A DNA stretch of 64,000 bases from the NCBI GenBank assembly GCA_024276675.1, contig JAJRWT010000027.1, positions 1 to 64,000 of the forward strand, in the 5' to 3' direction. This document shows positions 36,780-44,418 of the stretch, one piece after another (the first letter of the stretch is position 1; every line of letters begins with the position of its first letter). Below the pieces are notes generated by a model. It worked only from the letters and a program-made list of their open reading frames with translations, did no database searches and was not told the origin of the DNA. The stretch comes from Myxococcota bacterium (GTDB taxonomy: Bacteria; Myxococcota_A; UBA796; JAFGLY01). Both the position numbers and the translations under genes were made by a program.

Positions 36780-38021
36780 TCATGACCACACACCGGCAAT
36801 GGGCTCCTGGCAGTAGGTGCAATGACCATTCTCGATGTCCATGGATCTCAGGAAGTACCCCTGCCTCTGGACAACCGCCTTGCCACATGCTGGGCAGTAG
36901 GTGTTGTCGCCGGGATGCCCGGGAACGTTCCCGACATAGGCATAGTGTATCCCGGCATCCATGGCCAGCTCCCTGGCTTTCTCCAGCGTGGAGATGGGGG
37001 TTGGTGCCAGGTTGGTGAGCTGGTAATCGGGATGAAATCGCGTAAAGTGTACAGGGACATCCGGACCCACTTCACCCACCACCCACCGGACCAGCTCCGA
37101 GAGCATTTTCTGGGAGTCGTTGAGCGTCGGCACCACCAGGTTGACCAGTTCAAGATGTACCCCGCTCCTGGCCACCTGCACTATGCTCCGAAGAATTGGC
37201 GCGAGCCTGGCATTGCAGACATCGCGGTAGAAGTCTTCGCTATAGCCCTTGAGATCGATCTTGATGGCATCCAGCACACCGCACATGTCGGCCAGGGGCG
37301 CCTCGTTCATCAAACCGCAGCTTATCAGCACGGATCGCAGGCCCTGCTGCCTGGCAAGAGTGGCGATGTCCAGCAGGTATTCCGTGAAGACCGTTGGTTC
37401 ATTGTACGTGAACGCCACGACCGGAGCCTTCCGCCCCACGGCGGCCTGTACGACCTGTGAAGGTTCCTGCTTCGCCGCGACGTAGTCATCCGGGCTGGCC
37501 TGTGAGATCTGCCAGTTCTGGCAAAACTTGCAACGGAGAGGGCAACCCGAAGTCGCCAGCGAGAAGGCCATCGAACCCGGCAAAAAGTGGTAGAAAGGCT
37601 TTTTTTCTATGGGATCGACGTGCGTGGTAATGGGACGCCCGTAGACCAGGCTTCGCAGTCGACCCTGGTGATTCACGCGGGCACGGCAACGCCCACGCTC
37701 ACCTTCCGCGAGGACGCATTCCTGGTCGCAAAGAAGACATTTCACGTAGCATTGATCATGCTCATGCCCAAGTCCCGAAGCCAGGTCCTCTGCCCCGTGA
37801 CATTCAAGACAACGCCCCTGGCCCGGGGCCGAACTCATCCAGTACCGAGCCACTGGTGCCGCTGCCAACAGGTCGTCCAGGGAAGTGCTCGCTTGCGCCT
37901 CTCCCACCAGAGACCATGGAAGGGGCGCCAAATGGCTGCCCAGCGCCGTTCCGGCCAGGGTGGCCCCGACGCCAATCATGGCCGTGAGCATTTCCCTGCG
38001 TGACAGGTCCATTCGTTTCAT
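36780..38021 (-). CDS. AmmeMemoRadiSam-type radical SAM enzyme with Tat-like signal and CxxCH motif
   Basis: 413 residues from the ATG 38019-38021 (GAGG at 6 bases; another ATG lies 15 bases upstream). The N-terminus carries SRREMLTAMIGVGATLAG, a twin-arginine-type signal, ending near AQA. The radical-SAM cluster motif is Cys160-x3-Cys164-x2-Cys167 (CPLRCKFC), preceded by the extra cysteine set CYVKCLLCDQEC typical of AmmeMemoRadiSam enzymes and followed by KIDLKGYSEDFYRD and TRFHPDYQL. Two extra features are odd: CLECH (Cys71-x2-Cys74-His), a haem c-type motif, and the export signal itself. The AMMECR1 and Memo partners are not in the window. Reaction unknown. Confidence 0.88.
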   Translation of the reverse strand: MKRMDLSRREMLTAMIGVGATLAGTALGSHLAPLPWSLVGEAQASTSLDDLLAAAPVARYWMSSAPGQGRCLECHGAEDLASGLGHEHDQCYVKCLLCDQECVLAEGERGRCRARVNHQGRLRSLVYGRPITTHVDPIEKKPFYHFLPGSMAFSLATSGCPLRCKFCQNWQISQASPDDYVAAKQEPSQVVQAAVGRKAPVVAFTYNEPTVFTEYLLDIATLARQQGLRSVLISCGLMNEAPLADMCGVLDAIKIDLKGYSEDFYRDVCNARLAPILRSIVQVARSGVHLELVNLVVPTLNDSQKMLSELVRWVVGEVGPDVPVHFTRFHPDYQLTNLAPTPISTLEKARELAMDAGIHYAYVGNVPGHPGDNTYCPACGKAVVQRQGYFLRSMDIENGHCTYCQEPIAGVWS

Positions 38022-38207
38022 GGAGCACCTCGCCATACCTCTTGGCCGTTTCTATCTTCACCATAACGACTATGAACCATCCCACGCCTCATCAGCAAGT
38101 AAAACCGCCGCACCATGGACCGCTGGCTACATGTTCCAGCTCCAGCACCCGTACCCCGGCCAAACCCGATATGCTCTTCTCCATCAGAATCCGGGACAGG
38201 CCTCATC
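38022..38207. other. Divergent promoter region, radical SAM versus glycosyltransferases
   Basis: About 185 bases between divergent genes. In-frame ATG codons at 38115 and 38208 could each start the first glycosyltransferase; 38208 is preferred because the membrane helix follows closely. No clear promoter pair was fixed. Confidence 0.35.
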
Positions 38208-38300
38208 ATGCACCGCTCCACCACGCGGAAGATCACAATCCTAGTGCTGTTCATGGCAGCCTTCCTGCGCGCTGGTCGGGCCTTGATGCGCTGGGACTAG
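38208..38300 (+). pseudogene. N-terminal fragment of GT-C glycosyltransferase, ends at in-frame UAG
   Basis: Thirty codons that encode the cytoplasmic start and first membrane helix of a GT39/GT83-type glycosyltransferase (KITILVLFMAAFLRAGRAL) and stop at TAG 38298-38300 immediately after Trp-Asp. In this superfamily the first extracytoplasmic loop has a catalytic Asp-Glu pair; the TAG sits exactly where the Glu codon (GAG) is expected. The frame continues without interruption in 38301-39686. The alternative start at 38115 adds a Pro-rich tail. Confidence 0.65.
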
Positions 38301-39686
38301 GTCTCGCTGGCCTACTCCGCCTACCAGGCCCCGCTGGTGGAGGCCCTGGGAGAGCCAGGGCGCATGGTGGGCACATTCGTGGGCCTTCATCCTCCCCTGT
38401 ACGGGCTGCTGTATGCAACGATGGAAACGCTGGTCCCCATTCCCCTCGTCTTCCTGGGTTTCTCCGCGCTCTGTTCCTGGTTGGCAGTCCTGTTCACGGG
38501 CCTGGCCGCTCAAAAACTGGCTGGCCCCGTGGCCGGACTCGTTGCCACGGCGTTGATGGCCACAAGCCCCGTCGCCCTGCACTACGCTGCCGAACTCAAC
38601 AACTATCCTCTCCTCTTGGCCCTCCTGGCATCCATGCTCTGGGCGTGGGCGCGGCAGCACAACTCCACCGGAAGCTACCTCTGCACCGCCCTGGTGGGAG
38701 TGGCCGCCTCGTGGACCCACCTGTTGGGCGGAGCTGCCGCTGGCCTCACAGCCATTGCCACAGCACTGGAAAACCGGAAAGATGGCCTGCGCCACCTGCT
38801 GATCCTGCTGGCGGCGTCTGCACCCATCCTGGCTGGAGCCTGGATTCTCACCCGTGACAGCCACACCTTCGGCCAGCCTCCACTTCTCCTTGAAGAGAGC
38901 CTGCGAGATTGGAAGCAACGCCTGGGCTATACCTGCATTCCAGCCACTCTGCTGGCTCTTCCCAGCATGGGCTCCCATTGGCGCCTGTTCCTTTTTCAGG
39001 CAGTCATGGCTGGCACCATCGCGGCCATGATCCTGCTGGGCGTAGCCGCCCCGCACCAGTTTCCCTACTGGACACTCCTGGTTCCCGGAAGCGCCATCCT
39101 GGCAGGCATCTCCACATCCAGGTTTCGCCTGCTCCTGGCGCCGACCATTACGCTTGCACTGTTCCAGCTTCAAGAGGCCGTGGAAGATCAGTTTTCGGCT
39201 CTGCGCACCATCCGTGTCGACATGGATCGTGCGAGAGCACTGGATCTGGCCCTCCAAGAAGCCAGGGCGGGCGATGCCATCTGGCTCATCTCTCCTGCGC
39301 TGGAACCCGACGACGACAAGCGCGCAATCTCTCCAGTCCTCTGGCGCCTGCACCCCTGGCAACCCATGCCCATGGCCCGGCCCTTTACCTTCGACTACAC
39401 CGACTACCGATTCGGCCAACCACGTAGCTACCATGACCTGCTGATCTACACCTTCACCGACTTCTGGCCCGCCCGCATGGACGCCATCATCCAACACCAC
39501 CTCTCCTCGCACAACCGTGTATGGGTAGCCCTGTACGACCATGCACCGGCGCGCGACTACCCTGAACGGCTGCATCGCGTCCTCCGGCCATGGAAATATA
39601 CTGAAAAATGGGTTGGTACCGACGAGGGCCTGGGCCGAGACCTGCTCCTCCTGGTGGAGAGTTCGCAGGAGGAAACAGGACGGTGA
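38301..39686 (+). CDS. GT-C (GT39-like) membrane glycosyltransferase, main part
   Basis: About 461 residues in frame after the TAG. The first loop continues VSLAYSAYQAPLVEAL, followed by HPPLYGLL, the family segment that follows the Asp-Glu motif, then about eight membrane helices and a C-terminal soluble part. GT-C enzymes of this group move sugars from polyprenyl phosphate carriers to acceptors in the periplasm. A GTG at 38337 could start a shortened product, but it would lack the first helix and the catalytic loop. The stop overlaps the GTG start of the second glycosyltransferase (GTGA), which shows an operon under common selection. Whether the protein is made whole depends on the TAG. Confidence 0.75.
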   Translation, partial: VSLAYSAYQAPLVEALGEPGRMVGTFVGLHPPLYGLLYATMETLVPIPLVFLGFSALCSWLAVLFTGLAAQKLAGPVAGLVATALMATSPVALHYAAELNNYPLLLALLASMLWAWARQHNSTGSYLCTALVGVAASWTHLLGGAAAGLTAIATALENRKDGLRHLLILLAASAPILAGAWILTRDSHTFGQPPLLLEESLRDWKQRLGYTCIPATLLALPSMGSHWRLFLFQAVMAGTIAAMILLGVAAPHQFPYWTLLVPGSAILAGISTSRFRLLLAPTITLALFQLQEAVEDQFSALRTIRVDMDRARALDLALQEARAGDAIWLISPALEPDDDKRAISPVLWRLHPWQPMPMARPFTFDYTDYRFGQPRSYHDLLIYTFTDFWPARMDAIIQHHLSSHNRVWVALYDHAPARDYPERLHRVLRPWKYTEKWVGTDEGLGRDLLLLVESSQEETGR

Positions 39687-41317
39687 CCAGCATCTCCCCC
39701 GTCACACCGGCGCCGGCCTGGACTACGGCCTGGCCCGCGGGGCTGTCCCTTGTGGGCCTGATAGTCACGCTGTACCTGTGCAGATCTGTAATCCTGCCGC
39801 GCCGAAAGCACCTGTTTCACCTGGCACTGATCCTTCCGCTGGCAGCGGCCGTGAGACTCCTGTGGATACCGGCCCTGAGGGCTCACGTCTACGATGGGCA
39901 CGAGGCTGACTACCTGGATTTCTTCCTGGGAACACGCAGTCCTACCCGTGGCGGCACGGTACTCTATCCTGCCATGCAGTGGCTGTACTGGGGCCTGGGA
40001 AAAGTACTGCTCCACGACGAAACCTGGCCGGTTCTGCTTGCATTGCTGGCATCTCTCCTTTCGATTGGCCTGGCCATGGCCCTGTCTCGCCGCTTCCTTG
40101 ACCCCGGCCAATGGGCAGATGCCGCGGGCCTGTGGACGGGGATCTTCCTGGTCTTCTACGGCAACCATGCCTTCTGGTCCTCTTCCGCCTACAACGTCAT
40201 GATTCCATTGGCGCTGCTCCTGCTCTCGCTGTGGTCACTGGCAATGATGTCAGAAAACGGCTCCCCCTCTCTCGCAGCCCTGGCAGCCTTCTCCGGCACT
40301 CTGGCCGTGGCAACACGCCTGGAGTCGGTGATTGCTCTGGTCCCGGCAATCTCCATTCTTGCCTGTAACAGGCCCCCACACATCCGCCGCTGGGCTCCCG
40401 TACTGGCCGGCGGTCTCGCCCTGTCCGCCATGGCCGCCTTTCCACTGCTCTACCCCGGAGGCGTTCCCGGAGAAGGTGAGCGCCGACTCGCCTTCTCCAT
40501 GAACTTCGCGCTCCTGGAGTACATGCGCCCATGGTTCGGCCCCGGAACCCTCATCGTCCTGCTCCTGCTGATCTCCAGGCGTATTCCCTCACCGGTCGTT
40601 CTCTTCCTGTGTGCGTGGATTGTGGCCAACCACCTGGTGATGGCATCCTTCGACGACTACGGCTTTCGCCACGCCCTGCCGGCGGGAGTCGCCATGGCGA
40701 TGCTCTGCGGGATCTCGCTGGGGAGCTTGAAAAACCGCTGGAGTGTAGTGCTCTCGCTTCCCCTGCTCCTGACCGAAGCCTGGGATCTGCACAACGTGGC
40801 GAATCTATACTACGCCCCGGATTCTGCCTTTCTTGCCTCTCTCCCACAGGACCTACCACGAATCGGCATCCAGGAGCGCCCTGGCTCCACGCTGATAGCC
40901 GAGGATCCCAGGGTAGCCCCGGATCCACCTCTCTCACACTTCAACCTGCTGGACCCCCACGAGGAACAGGCTCTCCGCGCGGTTGATGGCCAACTGATGT
41001 GGTGCCCCGACTTGCAGGATTGGCGATGGTCCAGCCGGGGCGTCATGGATCGTGCCATCCGTACCAGGCTCCTTTTCCCCACGACTCCCGTAGCAATTCT
41101 CGAAGATCCCGCCAGTGGCTACGCCTGCATCTTGTACCAGCTCGGCAACCGGCGCCCTACCTGGCGATCCATCCCACGGCAGTTTCTTTCCAGCACACCG
41201 TTGGACGATCTACTTGCGAGCGATGAAGCCCGACATGGGATAGACAATGCCCTACGGGAATCCACCGAACAGGTTGATTGCGAAAGAGCCAGGACTACTT
41301 CACCACGAGGAGAATGA
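39683..41317 (+). CDS. GT-C (GT39-like) membrane glycosyltransferase, second copy
   Basis: 544 residues from the GTG at 39683, preceded by GGAGG and overlapping the previous stop by four bases. Multi-pass membrane protein with about ten helices. The first extracytoplasmic loop contains RLLWIPALRAHVYDGHEADYLDF, where Asp-Gly-His-Glu stands in the position of the Asp-Glu-type catalytic motif, and a later YPAMQWLYWGLGKVLL segment parallels the other copy. Same architecture as the preceding gene, so the two probably arose by duplication or act in one glycan pathway. The next gene follows after one base. Confidence 0.87.
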   Translation: MTSISPVTPAPAWTTAWPAGLSLVGLIVTLYLCRSVILPRRKHLFHLALILPLAAAVRLLWIPALRAHVYDGHEADYLDFFLGTRSPTRGGTVLYPAMQWLYWGLGKVLLHDETWPVLLALLASLLSIGLAMALSRRFLDPGQWADAAGLWTGIFLVFYGNHAFWSSSAYNVMIPLALLLLSLWSLAMMSENGSPSLAALAAFSGTLAVATRLESVIALVPAISILACNRPPHIRRWAPVLAGGLALSAMAAFPLLYPGGVPGEGERRLAFSMNFALLEYMRPWFGPGTLIVLLLLISRRIPSPVVLFLCAWIVANHLVMASFDDYGFRHALPAGVAMAMLCGISLGSLKNRWSVVLSLPLLLTEAWDLHNVANLYYAPDSAFLASLPQDLPRIGIQERPGSTLIAEDPRVAPDPPLSHFNLLDPHEEQALRAVDGQLMWCPDLQDWRWSSRGVMDRAIRTRLLFPTTPVAILEDPASGYACILYQLGNRRPTWRSIPRQFLSSTPLDDLLASDEARHGIDNALRESTEQVDCERARTTSPRGE

Positions 41318-41318
41318 C

Positions 41319-42299
41319 ATGAATATCAGCATTCGCAAAACACCAATCCTGCTGGCCCTGGGGTTCTGCGGAGCACTGGCGGTCGGCACACTTTCCTGCC
41401 TCTCCACAGAAGACGAAAAAACCGAAGACACGGGAACCGTGGACACAGGCTCCCCTTCATCATCTACCGAAATCTGCGATGACGGCGTCGACAACGACGG
41501 CGATTCCTACGTGGACTGCGACGACTGGGACTGTGACTACGACCCCGCCTGCGCAGAAACCAACTGTACGGACGGCATCGACAACGATGGCGATGGCTCT
41601 ACGGACTGCTGTGACAGCGACTGCGCCAGCGACACCACCTGCCAGGGAGATGGCTCGGACGAAAACACCGAAGCTGCATGCAGCGACTGCCTGGACAACG
41701 ACCTCGACGGCTACACCGACTGCGACGACTTCGACTGCGAAGATTTCTGCCCCGGCGAGACCGACTGCGATGACGGCATCGACAACGACGGCGACGGCTA
41801 CACCGACTGCGACGACTGGGACTGCGAAGACGACCCCGCCTGCGGCGGCAGCGGCGCCGAGACCGACTGCGATGACGGCATCGACAACGACGGCGATGGC
41901 TACACAGACTGCGACGACTGGGACTGCGAAGACGACCCCGCCTGCAGCGTACCGGAAGAGGGCAGCGATCCCGACGACTGCGCCGACGGCATCGACAACG
42001 ACGGCGACGGCTACACCGACTGCGACGACTATAGCTGCGCCTACAACATGGATGCCTCTGCCTGCTCACGAGAAGGTGACGACCCACGCGACTGCGGTGA
42101 TGGCCTGGACAACGACGGCGATGGCTACCTTGACTGCAAAGATTACGGTTGCGCATGGGTGAAGGCCTGCGGCGGGAACAACGAAATCGAGTGGGACGAC
42201 GCTTCCTGTTCCGACGGCTACGACAACGACTTGGACGGCTACACCGACTGTGATGACTTCAGTTGCCTGTACACCAGCTCCGTCACGGTCTGTGACTGA
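41319..42299 (+). CDS. Lipoprotein with Asp/Cys MopE-type tandem repeats
   Basis: 326 residues. AGGAG precedes the ATG at 41319, one base after the glycosyltransferase stop. The N-terminus ends in VGTLSC, a lipobox at about Cys27. The rest consists of about nine repeats of 25-30 residues with the core DCDDGIDNDGDGYTDCDDWDC, spaced by short Glu/Pro segments. These acidic, cysteine-paired repeats are typical of Myxococcota surface proteins and suit calcium or other metal binding. Co-transcription with two periplasmic glycosyltransferases suggests the lipoprotein may be glycosylated or exported together; this is inference. A palindrome at 42329-42342 followed by TTT is its likely terminator. Confidence 0.88.
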   Translation: MNISIRKTPILLALGFCGALAVGTLSCLSTEDEKTEDTGTVDTGSPSSSTEICDDGVDNDGDSYVDCDDWDCDYDPACAETNCTDGIDNDGDGSTDCCDSDCASDTTCQGDGSDENTEAACSDCLDNDLDGYTDCDDFDCEDFCPGETDCDDGIDNDGDGYTDCDDWDCEDDPACGGSGAETDCDDGIDNDGDGYTDCDDWDCEDDPACSVPEEGSDPDDCADGIDNDGDGYTDCDDYSCAYNMDASACSREGDDPRDCGDGLDNDGDGYLDCKDYGCAWVKACGGNNEIEWDDASCSDGYDNDLDGYTDCDDFSCLYTSSVTVCD

Positions 42300-42328
42300 G
42301 TTTCTGGGAACACAGCAGGCCCACCTTC

Positions 42329-42345
42329 CACCGGCGCCGGTGTTT
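42329..42345 (+). terminator. Palindrome plus TTT after the repeat lipoprotein
   Basis: CACCGGCGCCGGTG is a perfect 14-bp palindrome 29 bases after the stop, followed by TTT. In RNA it would fold as a 5-bp stem with a 4-base loop. It abuts the palindromic repeat at 42343-42382. Confidence 0.5.
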
Positions 42346-42382
42346 CCCCAAATGGGGGCCCTGAATCAGCCTCCCGGGGAAA
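42343..42382. repeat. Intergenic palindrome (copy 2)
   Basis: Left arm TTTCCCCAAATGGGGGCC, 8-base loop, right arm GCCTCCCGGGGAAA. The layout (TTCCC, GG, GGC, loop, GCC, CCGGGGAAA) matches the other intergenic hairpins, though the core TCCGGAA is less well kept. Confidence 0.45.
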
Positions 42383-42519
42383 AACCGGCAATTCCGCCGT
42401 AACGGTACAAGCCCTTGATGTCTCCTCCTGTTGCAGAACGTCGTGTTTTCAATCGCCTGGAGAAATCCATCCCGTGCCGATTGTAGTTGCAACACCATTC
42501 AGCCCAGTGGGAGAGGCAA

Positions 42520-42816
42520 ATGCTGGACATCACTGAAAGCGCAAAGGCAGCCCTCAAGAAAGTGGCAGCCGATCCCAAGAACGCCAATCGTGCCATCCGC
42601 GTGGTCATGCAGGGCTTCGGCTGAGGCGGTCCCCGGATGGGGTTGGCTCTGGACGAGCCCAACGAATCAGACCACAAATACGTGGAAGAAGACATCACCT
42701 TCGTCATCTCGCCAGACATCCACTCCTGGCTTCCCAGGGGCACTCCGATACGAATCAACTACAACAGGTACTGGGGCGGCTTCACGGTCAGCCTGGATGG
42801 TTACGGTACCTGTTAG
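42520..42816 (+). CDS. HesB/IscA-like selenoprotein (in-frame UGA = Sec35)
   Basis: 98 residues if the UGA at 42622-42624 is read as selenocysteine. GGGAGAGG precedes the ATG at 42520. The protein begins MLDITESAKAALKKVA, and the UGA lies in QGFG-Sec-GGPRMGLALDEP, the position of the first metal-ligand cysteine of IscA/HesB proteins. The C-terminus is GYGTC-stop with one conserved Cys. Without readthrough the product would be a meaningless 34 residues, while both flanks match the family. HesB-like selenoproteins with this UGA context are known from anaerobic and deltaproteobacterial genomes. Likely role: iron-sulfur cluster or redox handling. selA, selB, selC and selD are not in this window and must exist elsewhere. 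Confidence 0.88.
42642..42663 (+). promoter_or_regulatory. SECIS-like hairpin downstream of the Sec UGA
   Basis: GTTGGCTC (42642-42649) pairs with GAGCCCAAC (42655-42663) with one bulged base around the 5-base loop TGGAC. The stem starts 17 bases after the UGA, inside the coding region, matching the placement of bacterial SECIS elements read by SelB. The small G-containing apical loop is also typical. Confidence 0.7.
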
Positions 42817-42863
42817 GAGCCGTCAGCCAGGAAAGGGGCTCACCGTCGATGCCGGCGACGCCC

Positions 42864-44171
42864 TCAAGAGGGGTCCAGCACCCTGCCCAGGAACAGCACC
42901 GACGAGCTGGGCACGTCCAGGATGAAGTACACGAAGGGCCTGTCCAGCCTCATCTCCGTGGTTTCTCCGGGCCCACCCGTTACATCCACCACCACTGCGG
43001 TGGCGGCAGCGGCCTCCGTCCCCAACTCGTCCACGTCCAGGAAGGTCTTCTGAGCGATCTCGGAGATGTAGAGTTCGCGCTGCTCCACCATCCCGCTGAA
43101 GTCGGCCAGGCCGGGGGTGAAGGCCTCCGTCATGCCCATGTCCTGCAAATTGACCTTGAGGCTGAACGCCGATTCGCAGCCAAACTTCGGCAGGTAGAGG
43201 TCGAGCATTCTGGGGAAGAGGGATGCCATGACCGTATCCAGCAGCTCCCCGTCCAAGGCCTCCTCGAAGGACTCGAAGGTCCCCCGGGTTGGAGCGATCA
43301 GCAGCATGGACAGCATGGCCCCGTCGTAAAAAAGCTCCACGGCCTGGTAGTCCTCGCCCTGCACGTAGAGGAAGACCTCCTCCTGGTACATGGTGGGAAC
43401 CGTCACCTCTCCCCCTTCCAGGGTGTAGAAGGGCTGGTCGGTGGTTGAGCCCTCCTCGAAGGGGCTGTACCATGCCGCGTTCATATAGATGGCGTTGGTC
43501 AGGACGAGCCTGGTGGAGGAGGTAATTGTTCTCGGGGCCAGCAGGTCCTGGATCCGCTCCTCGGTCTGCTCCTCCACCCAGGTGTTGATGATCTCACGCG
43601 AGCCATCCGGGTCCGAGTAGAAGTCCAGGATGTTCAAGCCCGCGCCGTAGTTCAGGGCCAGTACGTCCAGGAAGTCGTCCATGAACGGGTAGCCCTCCTG
43701 GCCCCAGATGGCGTTGACCAGGTTGAGCTGAAAGGGCACATCCATGTCAACCGCCTCGTCCAATCGGCCCGCAAGGGCCAGGTCCAGGGCGTTGAAGGCC
43801 GGGTGGAGATCGTCCTGTCCCAACGTGAAGTGCATGGTCTCCGCCATCTGTTCCTCGGTGGAGCCCCTGGCGCCGGCCCAGGTCATCGCAATGGCGTAAG
43901 AGATGCTGAGGGGGGAAAAGAGGAAGTCTCCCTGCTCAGCGGCGGCCAGGGTCTGGTACATGCGGGCGGCGAACGCGGTGTTGCCCACGACCAGTTCGTC
44001 CAACTCGGCTTCGTCCACATCTGGAGAAGTGTCCCGCTCCAACTCCGACATGGCCACGTCGAACTGGAGCGCATCGCCCGTATCGTGCGGCGAGCCGGAG
44101 CCTCCCTCGCAGGCGGGCAGGGCAACCAATAGAATGGCCAGGGAAGCGATGGGGTTGCAACGTGGGGTCAT
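42864..44171 (-). CDS. Serpin (serine protease inhibitor) lipoprotein
   Basis: 435 residues. GGAGG at 8 bases before the ATG. A lipoprotein signal ends LLVALPAC, then a 50-residue acidic linker leads into a complete serpin fold: NLVNAIWGQEGYPF, TNAIYMNAAWYSPF, and the C-terminal RPFVYFILDVPSSSVLFLGRVLDP. The reactive-centre loop hinge is GTEAAAATA, the small-residue pattern of inhibitory serpins. Counting from the hinge places P1 at or near Thr in VVVDVTGG, suggesting an elastase-like or unusual target rather than trypsin. Bacterial serpins are uncommon; an outer-surface lipoprotein serpin would protect the cell against host, prey or self-made proteases. Confidence 0.93.
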   Translation of the reverse strand: MTPRCNPIASLAILLVALPACEGGSGSPHDTGDALQFDVAMSELERDTSPDVDEAELDELVVGNTAFAARMYQTLAAAEQGDFLFSPLSISYAIAMTWAGARGSTEEQMAETMHFTLGQDDLHPAFNALDLALAGRLDEAVDMDVPFQLNLVNAIWGQEGYPFMDDFLDVLALNYGAGLNILDFYSDPDGSREIINTWVEEQTEERIQDLLAPRTITSSTRLVLTNAIYMNAAWYSPFEEGSTTDQPFYTLEGGEVTVPTMYQEEVFLYVQGEDYQAVELFYDGAMLSMLLIAPTRGTFESFEEALDGELLDTVMASLFPRMLDLYLPKFGCESAFSLKVNLQDMGMTEAFTPGLADFSGMVEQRELYISEIAQKTFLDVDELGTEAAAATAVVVDVTGGPGETTEMRLDRPFVYFILDVPSSSVLFLGRVLDPS

Positions 44172-44418
44172 GACATGATCCTCCCATGAGTTGGCAAACC
44201 ATGCTCATAGAAAAGCATACCAGGTGGGTATTCGCAACTCCCGCACCACGACCAGGAGCCGTCGACCATGAAAGGGGTGCATGGGCAGCCGGGGCCGCCC
44301 ACGGCCCATGCTCCCTCGGAACCGGCATCCATGCTGATGGGTTTCTCGGAGGGACGGGTTAGGGGCTTGTCATGCGCCCAGGAGGCTGTTGAAAGATTCC
44401 CGCTCTACCGAGTGCCAG

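Noticed and set aside
38241..39575. 444-codon minus-strand frame opposite the first glycosyltransferase
   Set aside because: Considered because that glycosyltransferase has a premature UAG. Composition (Gln/Gly-rich) is shadow-like and no ribosome-binding site or domain is seen.
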